64,000 nucleotides of DNA from Amycolatopsis orientalis DSM 40040 = KCTC 9412 (GTDB taxonomy: Bacteria; Actinomycetota; Actinomycetes; Mycobacteriales; Pseudonocardiaceae), in assembly GCF_000478275.1 (NCBI RefSeq), contig NZ_ASJB01000015.1, forward strand, positions 341,615-405,614, written 5' to 3'. Below, one piece after another: positions 11,406 through 21,349 of this stretch (positions are counted from its first letter, which is position 1; every line of letters begins with the position of its first letter). Both the position numbers and the translations under genes were made by a program. The notes below the pieces were generated by a model. The model was not told the DNA's origin. It did not search any database and saw nothing but the letters and a program-made list of their open reading frames with translations.

Positions 11406-12308
11406 TTACTGGGCCGTCACTTCGAGGACGCGCTCGGCCAGCCGCTCAGAACCGCCGTCGAACCACTCGACGCGCTTGTCCCGCCGGAACCAGGAACGTT
11501 GTCTCCGCACGAACCTCCGGGTGGCCTGCGCGGTGGCCTCGGCGGCGGCCCCGAAGTCGCCGTCGCCGTCGAGTGCGGCGATCACCTGCTGGTAGCCCAG
11601 CGCCCTCGACGCGGTGAGCCCGTCGCGGAGCCCTTGACCGAGCAGGGTCCGGACCTCGTCGACGAGACCGGTTTCGAACATGATCTCCACGCGCCGGTCG
11701 ACCCGGGCGTCGAGTTCGGCGGGTTCGCGGTCGACGCCGATCAGGACCGTGCCATAGCGCGCGGGCCCCGGTTTCGGCAGGTTCGCCGAGAACGGTTCGC
11801 CGGTGATCGCGATGACCTCCAGCGCGCGCACGATCCGGCGGGTGTTGGTCGGCAGGATGGCCGTGGCGGCGACCGGGTCCAGTTCGGTGAGCCGGGCGTG
11901 CATCGCGGCGGCGCCGACCTCGTCGGCTTCGGCGGTCAGCCGGGCGCGCACTTCCGGATCGGTGCCCGGGAACTTGAGGTCGTCGAGCACCGCCTGCACG
12001 TAGAGACCCGACCCGCCGGTGAGAATGGGTACCCGGCCGGCCGCGAGAAGCTTTTCGACGCATTGGCGCGCGTCGCGCTGGTACGCGGCCACGGACGCCG
12101 TCTCGGTGACGTCGAGGACGTCCAGCAGGTGATGCGGCACGCCTCGCCGCTCCTCGGCGGTCGCCTTGGCCGTCCCGATGTCCATCCCGCGATACAGCTG
12201 CAGCGCGTCGGCGTTGACCACTTCACCCCCGAGGGCGAGGGCGAGTTCGACGGCCAGCGCCGTCTTCCCGGTCGCCGTGGGCCCGACGACCGCGACCGGC
12301 CGGATCAC
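11406..12308 (-). CDS. miaA: tRNA dimethylallyltransferase MiaA
   Basis: 300 residues. It transfers the dimethylallyl group to N6 of A37 in tRNAs reading UNN codons, the step before methylthiolation by MiaB (encoded at 15642-17123). P-loop [11 protein letters not shown] near the N-terminus, then [17 protein letters not shown] and the [12 protein letters not shown] motif. Start GTG at 12308 overlaps the upstream gene's stop as GTGA, indicating translational coupling. Confidence 0.95.
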   Translation of the reverse strand: MIRPVAVVGPTATGKTALAVELALALGGEVVNADALQLYRGMDIGTAKATAEERRGVPHHLLDVLDVTETASVAAYQRDARQCVEKLLAAGRVPILTGGSGLYVQAVLDDLKFPGTDPEVRARLTAEADEVGAAAMHARLTELDPVAATAILPTNTRRIVRALEVIAITGEPFSANLPKPGPARYGTVLIGVDREPAELDARVDRRVEIMFETGLVDEVRTLLGQGLRDGLTASRALGYQQVIAALDGDGDFGAAAEATAQATRRFVRRQRSWFRRDKRVEWFDGGSERLAERVLEVTAQ

Positions 12309-12994
12309 GCGTGCTCCCAGACGGCGACGTGGTAGCCGACGCCGAACGGCGCGGCCGAGTAGAGGACCTCGGCGCTCCACTCGCCCTCGGCCGCCAGCCC
12401 GGCGAGGATCTGCCAGGGCGCCCGGCCGCCCGCGCCGAGTCCGGCGGCGAGGGCCGGGTCGAGCGCGGCCAGCGCGCCGGTGTCGGCCTTGGCCAGCGCG
12501 TCGCGAATCCCGGCGTCGAAGCCCTCCGCGCGGTCGTCCTCGCCACCGGGCGACCGCGGACCGTGCCGGCTCGAACCGTCGCCGAGGATCAGCACCGCGG
12601 TGGGCTCCCCCAGCTCACGGCCGAGCAGAGCGCATTCGCCGGGCGGGAGCGCGGGATCGACGAGGCGGACCCGGGCCGAGGACGCGTCCGCCTGTGCGCG
12701 CAACCAGCCGGCCACGAGCGCGGGCAGCGGCAGTTCGGTTTCGGGGGCTGTCACCCGGCTGAGTGAGACGCCGAGTTCGACGCCGAATCCCCGGAAGGAG
12801 CCGCTCGCGTGCTCCGGCACCGCGGGCGCCCCGGCGGCCGCGCCGACCACGAGCCAGTCCGGCGAAGCGCTGGTCAGGCGCTGTACGGCTTGCAGACAGG
12901 CTTCGCGCAGCTCGGCGCACTCGTCCGCCGCTCCGGCGGCCAGTTCGGGGATGAGCAGCGGGGGTTGCGGGAGCACGGCGACACGGCGGATCAC
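12305..12994 (-). CDS. LigB/class III extradiol dioxygenase-like protein (Rv2728c type)
   Basis: 229 residues, Ala-rich. The N-terminal [18 protein letters not shown] and internal [16 protein letters not shown] resemble the LigB-like fold, but the iron-ligand histidines of true dioxygenases are not clear. In Mycobacterium the homologue Rv2728c also sits directly before miaA and dapF. GTG at 12994 was chosen as the first plausible start. The function is unknown, and the conserved coupling to miaA suggests a link with tRNA or precursor metabolism only by association. Confidence 0.65.
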   Translation of the reverse strand: MIRRVAVLPQPPLLIPELAAGAADECAELREACLQAVQRLTSASPDWLVVGAAAGAPAVPEHASGSFRGFGVELGVSLSRVTAPETELPLPALVAGWLRAQADASSARVRLVDPALPPGECALLGRELGEPTAVLILGDGSSRHGPRSPGGEDDRAEGFDAGIRDALAKADTGALAALDPALAAGLGAGGRAPWQILAGLAAEGEWSAEVLYSAAPFGVGYHVAVWEHA

Positions 12995-13229
12995 GGCCGC
13001 CGACGTTACCTTCCCGGCCCCGGCGGGCCCGCAACCGACCGACACGGAACGTCCACCGGAAGTAGGATCACTGCCCTCTGGTGGTCCATCCGGTTCCACG
13101 GCGGACGCTGAGCTGCTTGAATGCCGCAAGGGGTCGATACCCCGGAAGCAAGACGGCAACGCATTACCCGGCCCCGCCGCTAGGCGGGGCGCCCGCGCCA
13201 GCGGGCGTACAGGCGATAAGGAGCCTGCG
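12995..13229 (+). promoter_or_regulatory. Promoter and GC-rich structured leader of the DUF349 gene
   Basis: A -10-like TAGGAT at 13063-13068 would start a leader of about 155 nt. The leader holds hairpin GGGGT-cgat-ACCCC (about 13130-13144) and two consecutive GC-rich stems, CCCCGCCGCTAGGCGGGG (about 13172-13189) and CGCCCGCGCCAGCGGGCG (about 13190-13207), just before the AAGGAG ribosome site at 13218-13223. I do not recognise it as a known riboswitch class. The two stems could affect translation initiation (inference). Confidence 0.4.
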
Positions 13230-14543
13230 ATGGCCCAGGAGAACACGTCCACCGGTACCCCGGCTCCGCACCCGGTGCCGCACGCGCTCGGTGGCGGGCA
13301 TCCCGCACCCCCGGTGCCGCCCGCCGAGCCCAGCCCGTCCGCTTGGGGCAGGGTCGACGACGAAGGCACGGTGTACGTCAACACGCCCGACGGCGAACGC
13401 GCGGTCGGTGTCTGGCAGGCCGGGAGCCCGGACGAGGGTCTGCTCCACTACGCGCGCCGGTTCGACGACCTGCGCACCGAGGTCGAGCTGCTCGAAACGC
13501 GGCTGGAATCCGGCGCGGGCGACCCGAAGCACGCGCTGGCGACGGCCACGCAGCTGCGCGACGGCCTCGCCGAAGCCGCCGTCGTCGGCGACATCGCCGC
13601 ACTGGGCGGACGTATCGAGCAGGTCATCGCCCACGCCGAAAAGGCGCTGGCCTCAGCCAAGCAGGAACGCGAAGAGGCCCGCGCGGCCGCCGTCGTCCGC
13701 AAGCAGGCCCTCGCCGACGAGGCCGAGAAGCTCGCCGCCGAGTCGACCCAGTGGAAGGCCGCCGGCGATCGGCTGCGCGCGATCCTGGACGAGTGGAAGA
13801 CCGTCAAGGGCGTCGACCGCAAGACCGACGACGAGCTGTGGAAGCGGTTCTCCAAGGCCCGCGAGGCGTTCAACCGGCGCCGCGGGTCGCATTTCGCCGA
13901 GCTGGACAAGCAGCGGGCCGGGGCCAAGCAGCGCAAGGAAGAGCTGATCGCCGAAGCCGAAGCGCTGTCGGAGTCCTCGGACTGGGGCGACACAGCGGGC
14001 CGCTACAAGGACCTGATGACCGAGTGGAAGGCCGCCGGTCGCGCGCCCAAGGACAGCGACGAAGCGCTCTGGCAGCGTTTCCGGGCCGCGCAGGACAAGT
14101 TCTTCGCGCGCCGGTCCTCGGTGTTCTCCGAGCGGGACGCCGAATTCGCGACCAACGCGCAGCGGAAGGAAGAACTGCTCGTCGAGGCCGAGAAGATCGA
14201 CCCCGCGTCGAACCTCGAAGCGGCGAAGCAGCATCTGCGCCGCATCCAGGAGCAGTGGGACGAGATCGGCAAGGTCCCGCGCGAGCGCATCCGTGAGCTG
14301 GACGGGCGCCTGAAGGCCGTGCAGGACGCGGTCAAGTCGGCCGAGGACAGCAAGTGGCGGCGGACCGACCCGGAGGCGCAGGCCAGGGCGGCGCAGTTCC
14401 GCGAGCGCGTCGAGCAGTTCGAGTCGCAGGCGGCGAAGGCCCGTGCGGCGGGCGACGAGCGGCGCGCGAAGAAGGCGGACGAGCAGGCCGCGCAGTGGCG
14501 TGAGTGGCTCGAGGCGGCGGAAGCGGCCATCGCGGACCGGTAG
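13230..14543 (+). CDS. DUF349 repeat protein (Rv2731 type)
   Basis: 437 residues. A Pro-rich N-terminus (about 1-45) and a GTVYVNTPDGERAVGVWQAG segment precede an alpha-helical, coiled-coil body with three DUF349 repeats of about 70 residues, each containing a W...W core (for example DELWKRFSKAREAFNRRRG and EALWQRFRAAQDKFFARRS). The protein is highly charged (Lys/Glu/Arg-rich) and cytoplasmic. DUF349 proteins are conserved in actinobacteria and may bind RNA or ribosomes; the function is not established. Start ATG 13230 has AAGGAG 6 nt upstream. Confidence 0.85.
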   Translation: MAQENTSTGTPAPHPVPHALGGGHPAPPVPPAEPSPSAWGRVDDEGTVYVNTPDGERAVGVWQAGSPDEGLLHYARRFDDLRTEVELLETRLESGAGDPKHALATATQLRDGLAEAAVVGDIAALGGRIEQVIAHAEKALASAKQEREEARAAAVVRKQALADEAEKLAAESTQWKAAGDRLRAILDEWKTVKGVDRKTDDELWKRFSKAREAFNRRRGSHFAELDKQRAGAKQRKEELIAEAEALSESSDWGDTAGRYKDLMTEWKAAGRAPKDSDEALWQRFRAAQDKFFARRSSVFSERDAEFATNAQRKEELLVEAEKIDPASNLEAAKQHLRRIQEQWDEIGKVPRERIRELDGRLKAVQDAVKSAEDSKWRRTDPEAQARAAQFRERVEQFESQAAKARAAGDERRAKKADEQAAQWREWLEAAEAAIADR

Positions 14544-14569
14544 CTCTTCGCGGCTCTGGGCGGGGCGGT

Positions 14570-14613
14570 CGTGAGTGGTAATGACGGTTCTAACCGTCAT
14601 TACCACTCACGAG
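14570..14613. repeat. Intergenic palindrome, GTGAGTGGTAA family, copy 3
   Basis: Perfect 21-bp arms, 14570-14590 and 14593-14613, with a 2-nt centre (ct instead of ag). It starts 27 bp past the DUF349 gene stop and is a likely terminator for it. The arms are identical to those at 7235-7278. Confidence 0.92.
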
Positions 14614-14731
14614 TCCTGGACCGACTACTTGCGACGGACACAGCCCTCGCTTAATTCCACTGTGGAGGGACGTGTCGCTCGTTAGTGCGTATTCGAGCGC
14701 TCTCCGCGCTCAACCGTGCTCAACTTCGATC

Positions 14732-15187
14732 ATGAACCAGACACTGATTCCCCCAGTCCGCCGGGCGCTCGCCGCCCTGGCGATCAGTTGCGCCCTGGTG
14801 GCCGGGCTCGCCCCGGCCGCGTCGGCGATCGGTTCTCCGGCACCGGTCCCGGCTTCTCCCGAAATCAGCAAGAAGAAGGTCAAACTCGACGCCTCGCTCA
14901 GCAAGAAGCAGGCCAAGGTCAACGAAAACGTCACCCTCAAGGGCACGTTGAAGGAGGAAGGCGCCCGCTCCGACGGGACGGACAGCCTCGAAGCGATCAT
15001 CGTCCAGCAGCTTCAGGGCAGTGTCTGGGTGAACATCGCCGACACCACCTGCCGGCCGAACTCGACTTTCTCCCTGAGGCTCAGCTTCTCCTTCAGCGCC
15101 GTGATCACGCTGAGGGCCTACCACCCCGAGACGACGCTCTACGCGAGCGCGTACACGTCCAGCAACCTCACCCTGCGCGTCGGCTAG
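14732..15187 (+). CDS. Small secreted protein, unknown function
   Basis: 151 residues. The signal peptide (RRALAALAISCALVAGLAPA, with cleavage near ASAIG) precedes a mature domain of about 120 residues, predicted beta-rich (VKLDASLSKKQAKVNENVTL), resembling an Ig-like or bacterial beta-sandwich fold with one Cys. I do not recognise a family. Start ATG 14732 gives the best signal peptide. It converges with the membrane-protein gene, the stops overlapping by 4 bp. Confidence 0.55.
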   Translation: MNQTLIPPVRRALAALAISCALVAGLAPAASAIGSPAPVPASPEISKKKVKLDASLSKKQAKVNENVTLKGTLKEEGARSDGTDSLEAIIVQQLQGSVWVNIADTTCRPNSTFSLRLSFSFSAVITLRAYHPETTLYASAYTSSNLTLRVG

Positions 15188-15645
15188 CTGCGCGAGAAGG
15201 CAGCGCGCATCCAGTACACGGCCAGCGCGACGGTGGCGATCCAGGCGACGATCAGGCCGAAGCCAGGACCGCCACCGGCCGCGCCGGTCGCGTGGGAGGA
15301 CTGCTGCGACCAGATCGCGAGCAGGCCGTCGACCGAGGCGAACCAGCCGCCCGCGGCGCAGACCCAGGCCAGCCACCAGCGGCGGGTCACCAGCGCGACG
15401 GCGGAGGCGAGTACCCCGATCCCGGTGGAGGTCGCGGCGAACAGCTGCGGGATCCCGCCGCCGCGGCCCGCCAGCACCTCCCAGCCGGCGTGGTCACCGA
15501 CCCAGGGCAGCAGCTGGGCGATCAGCAGCACGAACATCAGCACGGCGATGGAGAAGCCGCGCCTGCCCAGTTCGACCGTCTTGGCCGCGCGCTCGCCGAC
15601 CTCGTCGATCTCGGCGGCGAGCTGGTCGATCTTCGGTTCGGTCAC
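15184..15645 (-). CDS. Conserved membrane protein downstream of miaB (Rv2732c type)
   Basis: 153 residues from the GTG at 15645. A soluble N-terminal helix ([20 protein letters not shown]) is followed by about four membrane segments (38-52, 75-95, 98-115, 130-148). The start overlaps the miaB stop as GTGA, so it is translationally coupled; an ATG at 15654 would add three residues. Mycobacterial Rv2732c has the same place and layout. Function unknown. Confidence 0.7.
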   Translation of the reverse strand: MTEPKIDQLAAEIDEVGERAAKTVELGRRGFSIAVLMFVLLIAQLLPWVGDHAGWEVLAGRGGGIPQLFAATSTGIGVLASAVALVTRRWWLAWVCAAGGWFASVDGLLAIWSQQSSHATGAAGGGPGFGLIVAWIATVALAVYWMRAAFSRS

Positions 15646-17123
15646 AGCGCACATCCGCTCACCGGTTCCGGCGTGACGGCCGGGGCACCGAAGCCCGGCA
15701 GGCCCAGGGTCACGCCGTTGGTCTTCGGCCGGAGCCCGGCCTCGGAGTTGTCGCCCGCCTTCGTCCGGCGGTGCGACAGCAGATCACCGTCCGCGACGAG
15801 GTGGTGCGGGGCGCCGTAGGTCACGACGGTCTCGACGACGTCGCCCGGCCGGACGGCGCGGTCCACCAGCGGTCCCGCCGGTGTGAAGTGGACGAGCCTG
15901 CCGTCACGGGCGCGGCCGCTCATCCGGTGCGTCTCGGTGTCCTTGCGGCCCTCGCCGGAGGCGACCAGCAGCTCGACGCGGCGGCCGACGATCTTCTTGT
16001 TCTCTTCCCAGGAGATGTCGTTCTGCAGCTTCACGAGCCGTTCGTAGCGCTCCTGCACGACCTCCTTCGGCAGCTGCCCCTCCATCTCGGCCGCGGGCGT
16101 ACCGGGCCGGATCGAGTACTGGAAGGTGAACGCGCTGGAGAACCGCGCCTGCGCGACGACGTCGAGCGTGGCCTGGAAGTCCTCCTCGGTCTCGCCGGGG
16201 AAGCCGACGATGATGTCCGTGGTGATCGCGGCCTCGGGCATCACTTCGCGCACGCGGTCGAGGATCTTGAGATAGCGCGCCGAACGGTAGGACCGTTTCA
16301 TCTCGCGCAGCACCCGGTCCGAGCCGGACTGCAGCGGCATGTGCAGCTGGTGGCAGACGTTCGGCGTCTCGGCCATCGCGTCGATGACGTCCTCGGTGAA
16401 CGCCGCCGGATGCGGCGAGGTGAACCGGACCCGCTCCAGGCCCTCCACCGCGCCGCAGGCGCGCAGCAGCTTCCCGAACGCGAGCCGGTCGCCGAATTCG
16501 ACGCCGTAGGAGTTCACGTTCTGGCCGAGCAGGGTCACTTCGAGGACGCCCTCGGCGACGAGCGCCTCGACCTCGGCCAGGATCTCGCCGGGACGGCGAT
16601 CGCGTTCCTTGCCGCGCAACGCCGGGACGATGCAGAAGGTGCAGGTGTTGTTGCAGCCCACCGAAATCGACACCCAGCCCGCGTACGCGGACTCGCGCCG
16701 GGCCGGCAGCGTCGACGGGAAGGTCTCGAGCGCTTCGAGGATCTCGACCTCGGCCTCGGCGTTGTGCCGCGCGCGTTCCAGCAGCGTCGGCAGCGAACCG
16801 ATGTTGTGGGTGCCGAACACGACGTCGACCCAGGGCGCGCGTTTGACGATCTCGCCGCGGTCCTTCTGCGCGAGGCAGCCGCCGACGGCGATCTGCATGT
16901 CCGGCTTCGCGGTCTTCTGCGGCCGGAGATGGCCGAGGGTGCCGTACAGCTTGTTGTCCGCGTTCTCCCGCACGGCGCAGGTGTTGAACACGATCAGGTC
17001 GGGTGTGGCCTCGCCGTCACCCGGAACGTAGCCGGCGTCCTCGAGCTGCCCGGCAAGACGTTCGGAGTCATGCACGTTCATCTGGCAGCCGAAGGTGCGG
17101 ATCTGGTATGTGCGCGCGCTCAT
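15642..17123 (-). CDS. miaB: tRNA-2-methylthio-N6-dimethylallyladenosine synthase MiaB
   Basis: 493 residues. A radical-SAM methylthiotransferase that adds the methylthio group to i6A37 made by MiaA. N-terminal UPF0004 cysteines Cys13, Cys49 and Cys83 bind one [4Fe-4S] cluster; the radical-SAM motif [11 protein letters not shown] (Cys157, Cys161, Cys164) binds the second. A C-terminal TRAM domain follows ([12 protein letters not shown]). Start ATG 17123 ([16 protein letters not shown]) gives the usual N-terminus. First gene of a two-gene unit with the coupled membrane protein. Confidence 0.96.
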   Translation of the reverse strand: MSARTYQIRTFGCQMNVHDSERLAGQLEDAGYVPGDGEATPDLIVFNTCAVRENADNKLYGTLGHLRPQKTAKPDMQIAVGGCLAQKDRGEIVKRAPWVDVVFGTHNIGSLPTLLERARHNAEAEVEILEALETFPSTLPARRESAYAGWVSISVGCNNTCTFCIVPALRGKERDRRPGEILAEVEALVAEGVLEVTLLGQNVNSYGVEFGDRLAFGKLLRACGAVEGLERVRFTSPHPAAFTEDVIDAMAETPNVCHQLHMPLQSGSDRVLREMKRSYRSARYLKILDRVREVMPEAAITTDIIVGFPGETEEDFQATLDVVAQARFSSAFTFQYSIRPGTPAAEMEGQLPKEVVQERYERLVKLQNDISWEENKKIVGRRVELLVASGEGRKDTETHRMSGRARDGRLVHFTPAGPLVDRAVRPGDVVETVVTYGAPHHLVADGDLLSHRRTKAGDNSEAGLRPKTNGVTLGLPGFGAPAVTPEPVSGCAL

Positions 17124-17172
17124 CTCGCCTTCGAGGGTACGCGGGCGGGGTTCCATGGCACGATCGACCCTC

Positions 17173-18078
17173 ATGAGGAGACCGGGTGTGCTGGCGGCGG
17201 TGCTCGTCGTGGTGTGCGCCCTGGTCGCCGGGTGCGGGCCGGACCTGTCCGGGGCACACGTGCGGATCGCGGCGGGGCTCAACGGCGGCGTCTACGACAA
17301 GCTGGCCGAGGCGCTGGCCGACGCGTGGGCCGCGCAGCTCGGTGCCGAACGGCCCGAGATCCAGGAGACCCAGGGCTCGCCGGACAACATCGGCCGCGTC
17401 CGCGCGGGCAAGGCCGACGTCGCCTTCGTGGCCGCCGACGTCGCCACCGAGAAGACCGCCGGGCTGGCCGCGCTGGCCCGGGTGCACGACGACTACCTGC
17501 ACGTCGTCGTCCGGGCCGACTCCACGATCACCTCGTTCGCACAGCTGCGGGGCCTCAAGGTCGCGATCGGCTCCCCCGACTCCGGCGTCGAGTTCCTGTC
17601 GAAACAGCTGCTCGAGGTGTCCGGGCTGACCGGCGCGGTGGACCGGCGCAACCTCGGGCTCACCGAAGCGCTCCCCGCGCTGGAGAACCGCCAGATCGAC
17701 GCCGTCATCTGGTCCGGTGGCCTGCCGACGCCGTCGATCACGGAGCGCGCGAGCAAGGTCCGGCTGCTCGACATCACCGATCTCGCGGACGACCTGCGCG
17801 CGAGGAATCCGGTGTACCGCACGGCGACCATCCCGGTGACGGCCTATCACCTGCAGGCGCCGGTGACCACGCTCGTGCTGCCGAACTTCCTGGTCGTACC
17901 GGCCACGATGCCGGACGACCTCGCGGAAGCGCTGGTCCGCGGGCTGTTCGACGCACGCGGTGAGCTGGTCAAGGCCGCCGGGGCCGCGTTGTCGATCGAC
18001 GTCCACCCGGCCATCGAGACCTCGCCGCTGCCGCTGCATCCCGGCGCGCTGCGCTACTTCCGCTCGCTCAAGGACTGA
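17173..18078 (+). CDS. TAXI-family solute-binding lipoprotein
   Basis: 301 residues. The signal sequence ends in a lipobox (LVAGC), so the protein should be lipid-anchored outside the membrane. The mature part has the TAXI/TRAP binding-protein pattern: [64 protein letters not shown] proteins usually bind carboxylates such as glutamate for a TRAP permease, but no permease is encoded here. Its 3' end overlaps the convergent histidine-kinase gene by 11 bp, so it may be a sensor accessory rather than a transporter part (inference). Confidence 0.85.
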   Translation: MRRPGVLAAVLVVVCALVAGCGPDLSGAHVRIAAGLNGGVYDKLAEALADAWAAQLGAERPEIQETQGSPDNIGRVRAGKADVAFVAADVATEKTAGLAALARVHDDYLHVVVRADSTITSFAQLRGLKVAIGSPDSGVEFLSKQLLEVSGLTGAVDRRNLGLTEALPALENRQIDAVIWSGGLPTPSITERASKVRLLDITDLADDLRARNPVYRTATIPVTAYHLQAPVTTLVLPNFLVVPATMPDDLAEALVRGLFDARGELVKAAGAALSIDVHPAIETSPLPLHPGALRYFRSLKD

Positions 18079-19477
18079 CGACAGGCAGCGTCACGGTCAC
18101 TTCGAGCCCGCCGCCCTCGGGTGAGCCGAGCCGCAGCGAGCCGTCGGAGCGGGCCATGATCTCGGTGACGATCGCCAGGCCCAGCCCGGATCCGGGGACG
18201 TTCTGATGCGAGGTGCTGCGCCAGAACCGGTCCGCGGCCCGCTCGAGTTCGTCTTCGCGCAGGCCGGGCCCGTGGTCGCGGACGGCGATGTCGACCTTCC
18301 CGTCCGCCTCGGTGACGGTGACCCGCACCTCGGTCCCCGGCTCGGTGAACTTCAGCGCGTTGTCCAGCAGCGCGTCGAGCACCACTTCGAGCCCGCGCGC
18401 CGGGGTGAGCACCCGCAGCCCGCCGCCGAGCCCGGACGCGGTCAGCGAGATGTCCCTGGTCCGGCCGACCACCGTCCAGTCGGCGACCCGGGCACCCACC
18501 ACCTCGTCGAGGGCGACCGGCACCAGTTCTCCGCCCGAGGCCTCGGCGCGGGCCAAAGAGAGGAGTTCGTCGAGGATCTGGTTCAGCCGCCGCGCGTCCA
18601 CGACGGCGGCTTCGAGGTCGGCCGCGGCCAGATCGTCGTCGACGTGCCCGTCGAGGTTGCCGAGCCGGATCTTCAGCGCGGTCAGCGGGTTCCGCAGCTG
18701 GTGGGAGGCATCGGCGACGAAGGCACGCTGCGCCGAGAGTGCCTCGTCGACGCTCGCGGCCATCCGGTCGAAGGACCGTTCGAGCTGCCGCAGTTCCGGC
18801 GGCCCGCCCGTCTCCCCCACCCGCTGCACCTCCCGGCCGCTGACGACGGCGGCGACCAGTTCCCCGGTCGCCTCGTCCAAGCGGCGGACCGGACGCAGGA
18901 TCCAGCGCACCACCGGCACGGCGATGACCAGCGCGAACCCGAACGCCAGCACGGCGCCCGCCGCGATGAGCAGCCACCACCACAGCAGCTCGGTCCGGGC
19001 GCGTTCGGTCGAGGACAGGGTGATCACCGCGCCCCGCACCTCGCCGTCGATGAGGATCGGTTCGGCGAGCACCAGAGGCTCGGTGTTCCACGGCATCAGC
19101 AGCGGGCCGGGTTCCGACCGCCGTCCGGCCAGCGCCGCCTGGATATGCGAGGCGATGGCGGCGTCCTTCAGGTTGATCCGGGCGGCCGCGCCGGGTCCGC
19201 CGAGCGCGCTCACCACGGCCTCGCCGTCCTGGTCGACGATCACCACCGGGACGTTGTAGACCTCGGTGTAGCGGCGGAGTTCGTCCTCGATCAGGTCCGG
19301 CCGGTTCTCCACCAGCGGGCGCTGCGCCAGCGAAGCGAATCGCGAGGTGTCGGTGAGCCTGTCGAGGAAGAGGTCGAGCTGCACACTGGCCGCCACGCTG
19401 AGCGCGAGCGGGATGCCGAGGCCGAACACGAGCGCCGCGACCAGCGTCAGCACGATCGCCTGGAGCCGGACGCGCAC
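18068..19477 (-). CDS. Sensor histidine kinase
   Basis: 469 residues. TM1 (about 7-30), an extracellular domain of about 130 residues (VPVVIVDQDGEAVVS), TM2 (about 167-190), HAMP (191-240), DHp with phospho-acceptor His259 in DASHQLRNPLTALK, then the HATPase domain with N box (LLDNALKF), G1 DHGPGLREDE and G2 GSGLGLAI. Start GTG 19477, 4 nt after the response-regulator stop. It forms an OmpR-class two-component pair with the preceding gene. The sensor domain might contact the convergent TAXI lipoprotein (inference). Confidence 0.92.
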   Translation of the reverse strand: MRVRLQAIVLTLVAALVFGLGIPLALSVAASVQLDLFLDRLTDTSRFASLAQRPLVENRPDLIEDELRRYTEVYNVPVVIVDQDGEAVVSALGGPGAAARINLKDAAIASHIQAALAGRRSEPGPLLMPWNTEPLVLAEPILIDGEVRGAVITLSSTERARTELLWWWLLIAAGAVLAFGFALVIAVPVVRWILRPVRRLDEATGELVAAVVSGREVQRVGETGGPPELRQLERSFDRMAASVDEALSAQRAFVADASHQLRNPLTALKIRLGNLDGHVDDDLAAADLEAAVVDARRLNQILDELLSLARAEASGGELVPVALDEVVGARVADWTVVGRTRDISLTASGLGGGLRVLTPARGLEVVLDALLDNALKFTEPGTEVRVTVTEADGKVDIAVRDHGPGLREDELERAADRFWRSTSHQNVPGSGLGLAIVTEIMARSDGSLRLGSPEGGGLEVTVTLPVVSP

Positions 19478-19481
19478 CGGC

Positions 19482-20171
19482 TCAGCCCTCTTCCGCCGGG
19501 CCGTAGGCGCCGCCGAGGCGGTACCCGACGCCGCGGACGGTCTCGATCATCGCGGGCCTGCCCAGTTTGGTGCGCAGGGTGGCGACGTGGACGTCGAGCG
19601 AGCGGCTCTCCGCGGGACCGCGGTGTCCCCAGACCTCACTGAGCACGTGGTCACGGGCGCAGACCGCGCCGCGCGCGGAGACCACCAGCGCGAGCACCTG
19701 GAACTCCTTGCGGGACAACGAAACCGGCTGCCCGTCGACCTGCACCTCATGTCGCCCGATATCGACCGAGACATCACCCGCCCGGATGACCCCGGCCGGT
19801 TCGGAGGCGGCCGGGCGCTCGCCCCGGCGGCGGCGCACGGCCTCGACCCGGGCGACGAGTTCGTCGACGTCGTAGGGCTTCACCAGGTAGTCGTCGGCGC
19901 CGGACCGCAGGCCCTGGATCCGGTCGTCGACCTCTCCCCGCGCCGAAACGACGATCACCGCGACGTCACTGACCGCGCGGATCCGGCGACACAGCACGAT
20001 CCCGTCGACGTCGGGAAGCCCCAGGTCGAGCAGGACGACGTCGACCTCGTGCACCAGGTCGAGCACCCCGGCGCCGGAGGCAAGGCGTTTGATCGTCAGG
20101 CCACGCCGGGTCAGCGCGGGCGTCAAGGCACCCGCGACCCGGTCGTCGTCCTCCACCAGCAGTACCCGCAC
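19482..20171 (-). CDS. OmpR/PhoB-family response regulator
   Basis: 229 residues. Receiver domain with acidic triad EDD (8-10), phospho-acceptor Asp49 (VVLLDLGLPD) and Lys98 (YLVKPYD); the C-terminal winged helix (about 130-220) ends in the standard VRGVGYRLG. Start GTG 20171, with GGGAAA upstream. First gene of the two-component operon and divergent from the glutamate transporter; direct GTCAC repeats in the gap are a possible self-binding site. Confidence 0.93.
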   Translation of the reverse strand: MRVLLVEDDDRVAGALTPALTRRGLTIKRLASGAGVLDLVHEVDVVLLDLGLPDVDGIVLCRRIRAVSDVAVIVVSARGEVDDRIQGLRSGADDYLVKPYDVDELVARVEAVRRRRGERPAASEPAGVIRAGDVSVDIGRHEVQVDGQPVSLSRKEFQVLALVVSARGAVCARDHVLSEVWGHRGPAESRSLDVHVATLRTKLGRPAMIETVRGVGYRLGGAYGPAEEG

Positions 20172-20541
20172 CCGTGTTTCCCTTTCACGCCATCCCCGCA
20201 CAGCGACGACTGGAAGAACGACTCTATGGGGTGAGTCACCTCCCGCGCTGCCCGTACCGCTGGGCCGTCCGGCCCAGTGAGTGACCTGCCGCACGCGGTA
20301 ACGGTCACGATGCGTCACAGATCTTGTGTGACCCCGCTTACGGGACACCCCCGCCTTGTCTAGGCTGATCAGCGCCGGACGGGCGTGACCGGGGCCGTCC
20401 GGTGGCTTGAGAACGATACGGACTTGAAACCCTAAGTATTGGTCAAGCCGCCTTTACAAGCGGTCCGACGGGAGTAGGTTTCCGCCATCGCGTGGTGCCT
20501 GACCCCGCAGTCCCCTGCAAACGAACGCTCCTGGAGGCCAG
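20172..20541. promoter_or_regulatory. 370-bp divergent control region: two-component system / glutamate transporter
   Basis: No gene. On the right, TTTACA (20453-20458), 16 bp, TAGGTT (20475-20480) is a good sigma-A promoter for the glutamate operon, about 60 bp before its start. Upstream of it lie inverted arms GGCTTGA (20404-20410) and TCAAGCC (20443-20449). On the left, GTAAC (20298), GTCAC (20304), GTCAC (20314) and the inverse TGTGTGAC (20325-20332) are spaced near one helical turn, like an OmpR-type direct-repeat operator; GlnR-type control is an alternative reading. Confidence 0.5.
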
Positions 20542-21294
20542 ATGACCGCGGAGGTGGCGGCGCCGATGATCAAGGCGGCCGCCGTGAACAAGTACTTCGG
20601 CGACCTGCACGTGCTCAAGGAGATCAACCTCGAGGTGCCGCGTGGGCAGGTCGTGGTCGTGCTCGGGCCGTCCGGGTCTGGCAAGTCGACGCTGTGTCGC
20701 GCGATCAACCGGCTGGAGCCCATCAACTCCGGCGAGATCGCCGTGGACGGCGTCCCGCTGCCCGCCGAAGGCAAGGCCCTGGCGGCGCTGCGGGCCGACG
20801 TCGGCATGGTGTTCCAGTCCTTCAACCTGTTCGCGCACAAGACGATCGTCGAGAACGTCATGCTCGCGCCGATGAAGGTCCGCAAGGTCAACTCGGCCGA
20901 AGCCCGCAAGACCGCGATGGACCTGCTCGAACGGGTCGGCATCGCCAACCAGGCCGACAAGTACCCGGCGCAGCTTTCCGGCGGGCAGCAGCAGCGTGTG
21001 GCGATCGCCCGCGCGCTGGCGATGCGCCCCAAGGTGATGTTGTTCGACGAGCCGACCTCGGCACTGGACCCGGAGATGGTCCAGGAGGTCCTCGACGTGA
21101 TGACGACGCTCGCGAAGGACGGGATGACGATGCTCGTCGTCACCCACGAGATGGGCTTCGCGCGGCGTGCGGCGAACCGGGTGGTGTTCATGTCCGACGG
21201 CGAGATCGTCGAGGACTCCACCCCGGACGAGTTCTTCACCAAGCCCAAGACCGACCGGGCGAAGGACTTCCTCGGCAAGATCCTTACCCACTAA
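20542..21294 (+). CDS. gluA: Glutamate ABC transporter ATP-binding protein
   Basis: 250 residues. Walker [10 protein letters not shown], signature LSGGQQQR, Walker [15 protein letters not shown] and the His switch VVTHEMGF are all intact, with the length of polar-amino-acid ATPases. First gene of a four-gene operon with binding protein and two permeases; in Corynebacterium gluABCD also lies close to recX-recA-miaB. Start ATG 20542 has CTGGAGG 5 nt upstream. Confidence 0.95.
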   Translation: MTAEVAAPMIKAAAVNKYFGDLHVLKEINLEVPRGQVVVVLGPSGSGKSTLCRAINRLEPINSGEIAVDGVPLPAEGKALAALRADVGMVFQSFNLFAHKTIVENVMLAPMKVRKVNSAEARKTAMDLLERVGIANQADKYPAQLSGGQQQRVAIARALAMRPKVMLFDEPTSALDPEMVQEVLDVMTTLAKDGMTMLVVTHEMGFARRAANRVVFMSDGEIVEDSTPDEFFTKPKTDRAKDFLGKILTH

Positions 21295-21349
21295 GGACTT
21301 CCCCGCCGGCCGGTATGGCTGGACAAGATTCGGAAGGAAACTGAGAAGA

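Noticed and set aside
13060..13229. Known riboswitch (SAM, cobalamin, c-di-AMP, 6C RNA) in the DUF349 leader
   Set aside because: No conserved core of those classes was found; C-rich loops of 6C RNA are absent.
20314..20332. CRP site TCACA-TGTGA upstream of the two-component system
   Set aside because: The half-sites face the wrong way for CRP (TCACA first), so I describe the region as possible direct repeats instead.
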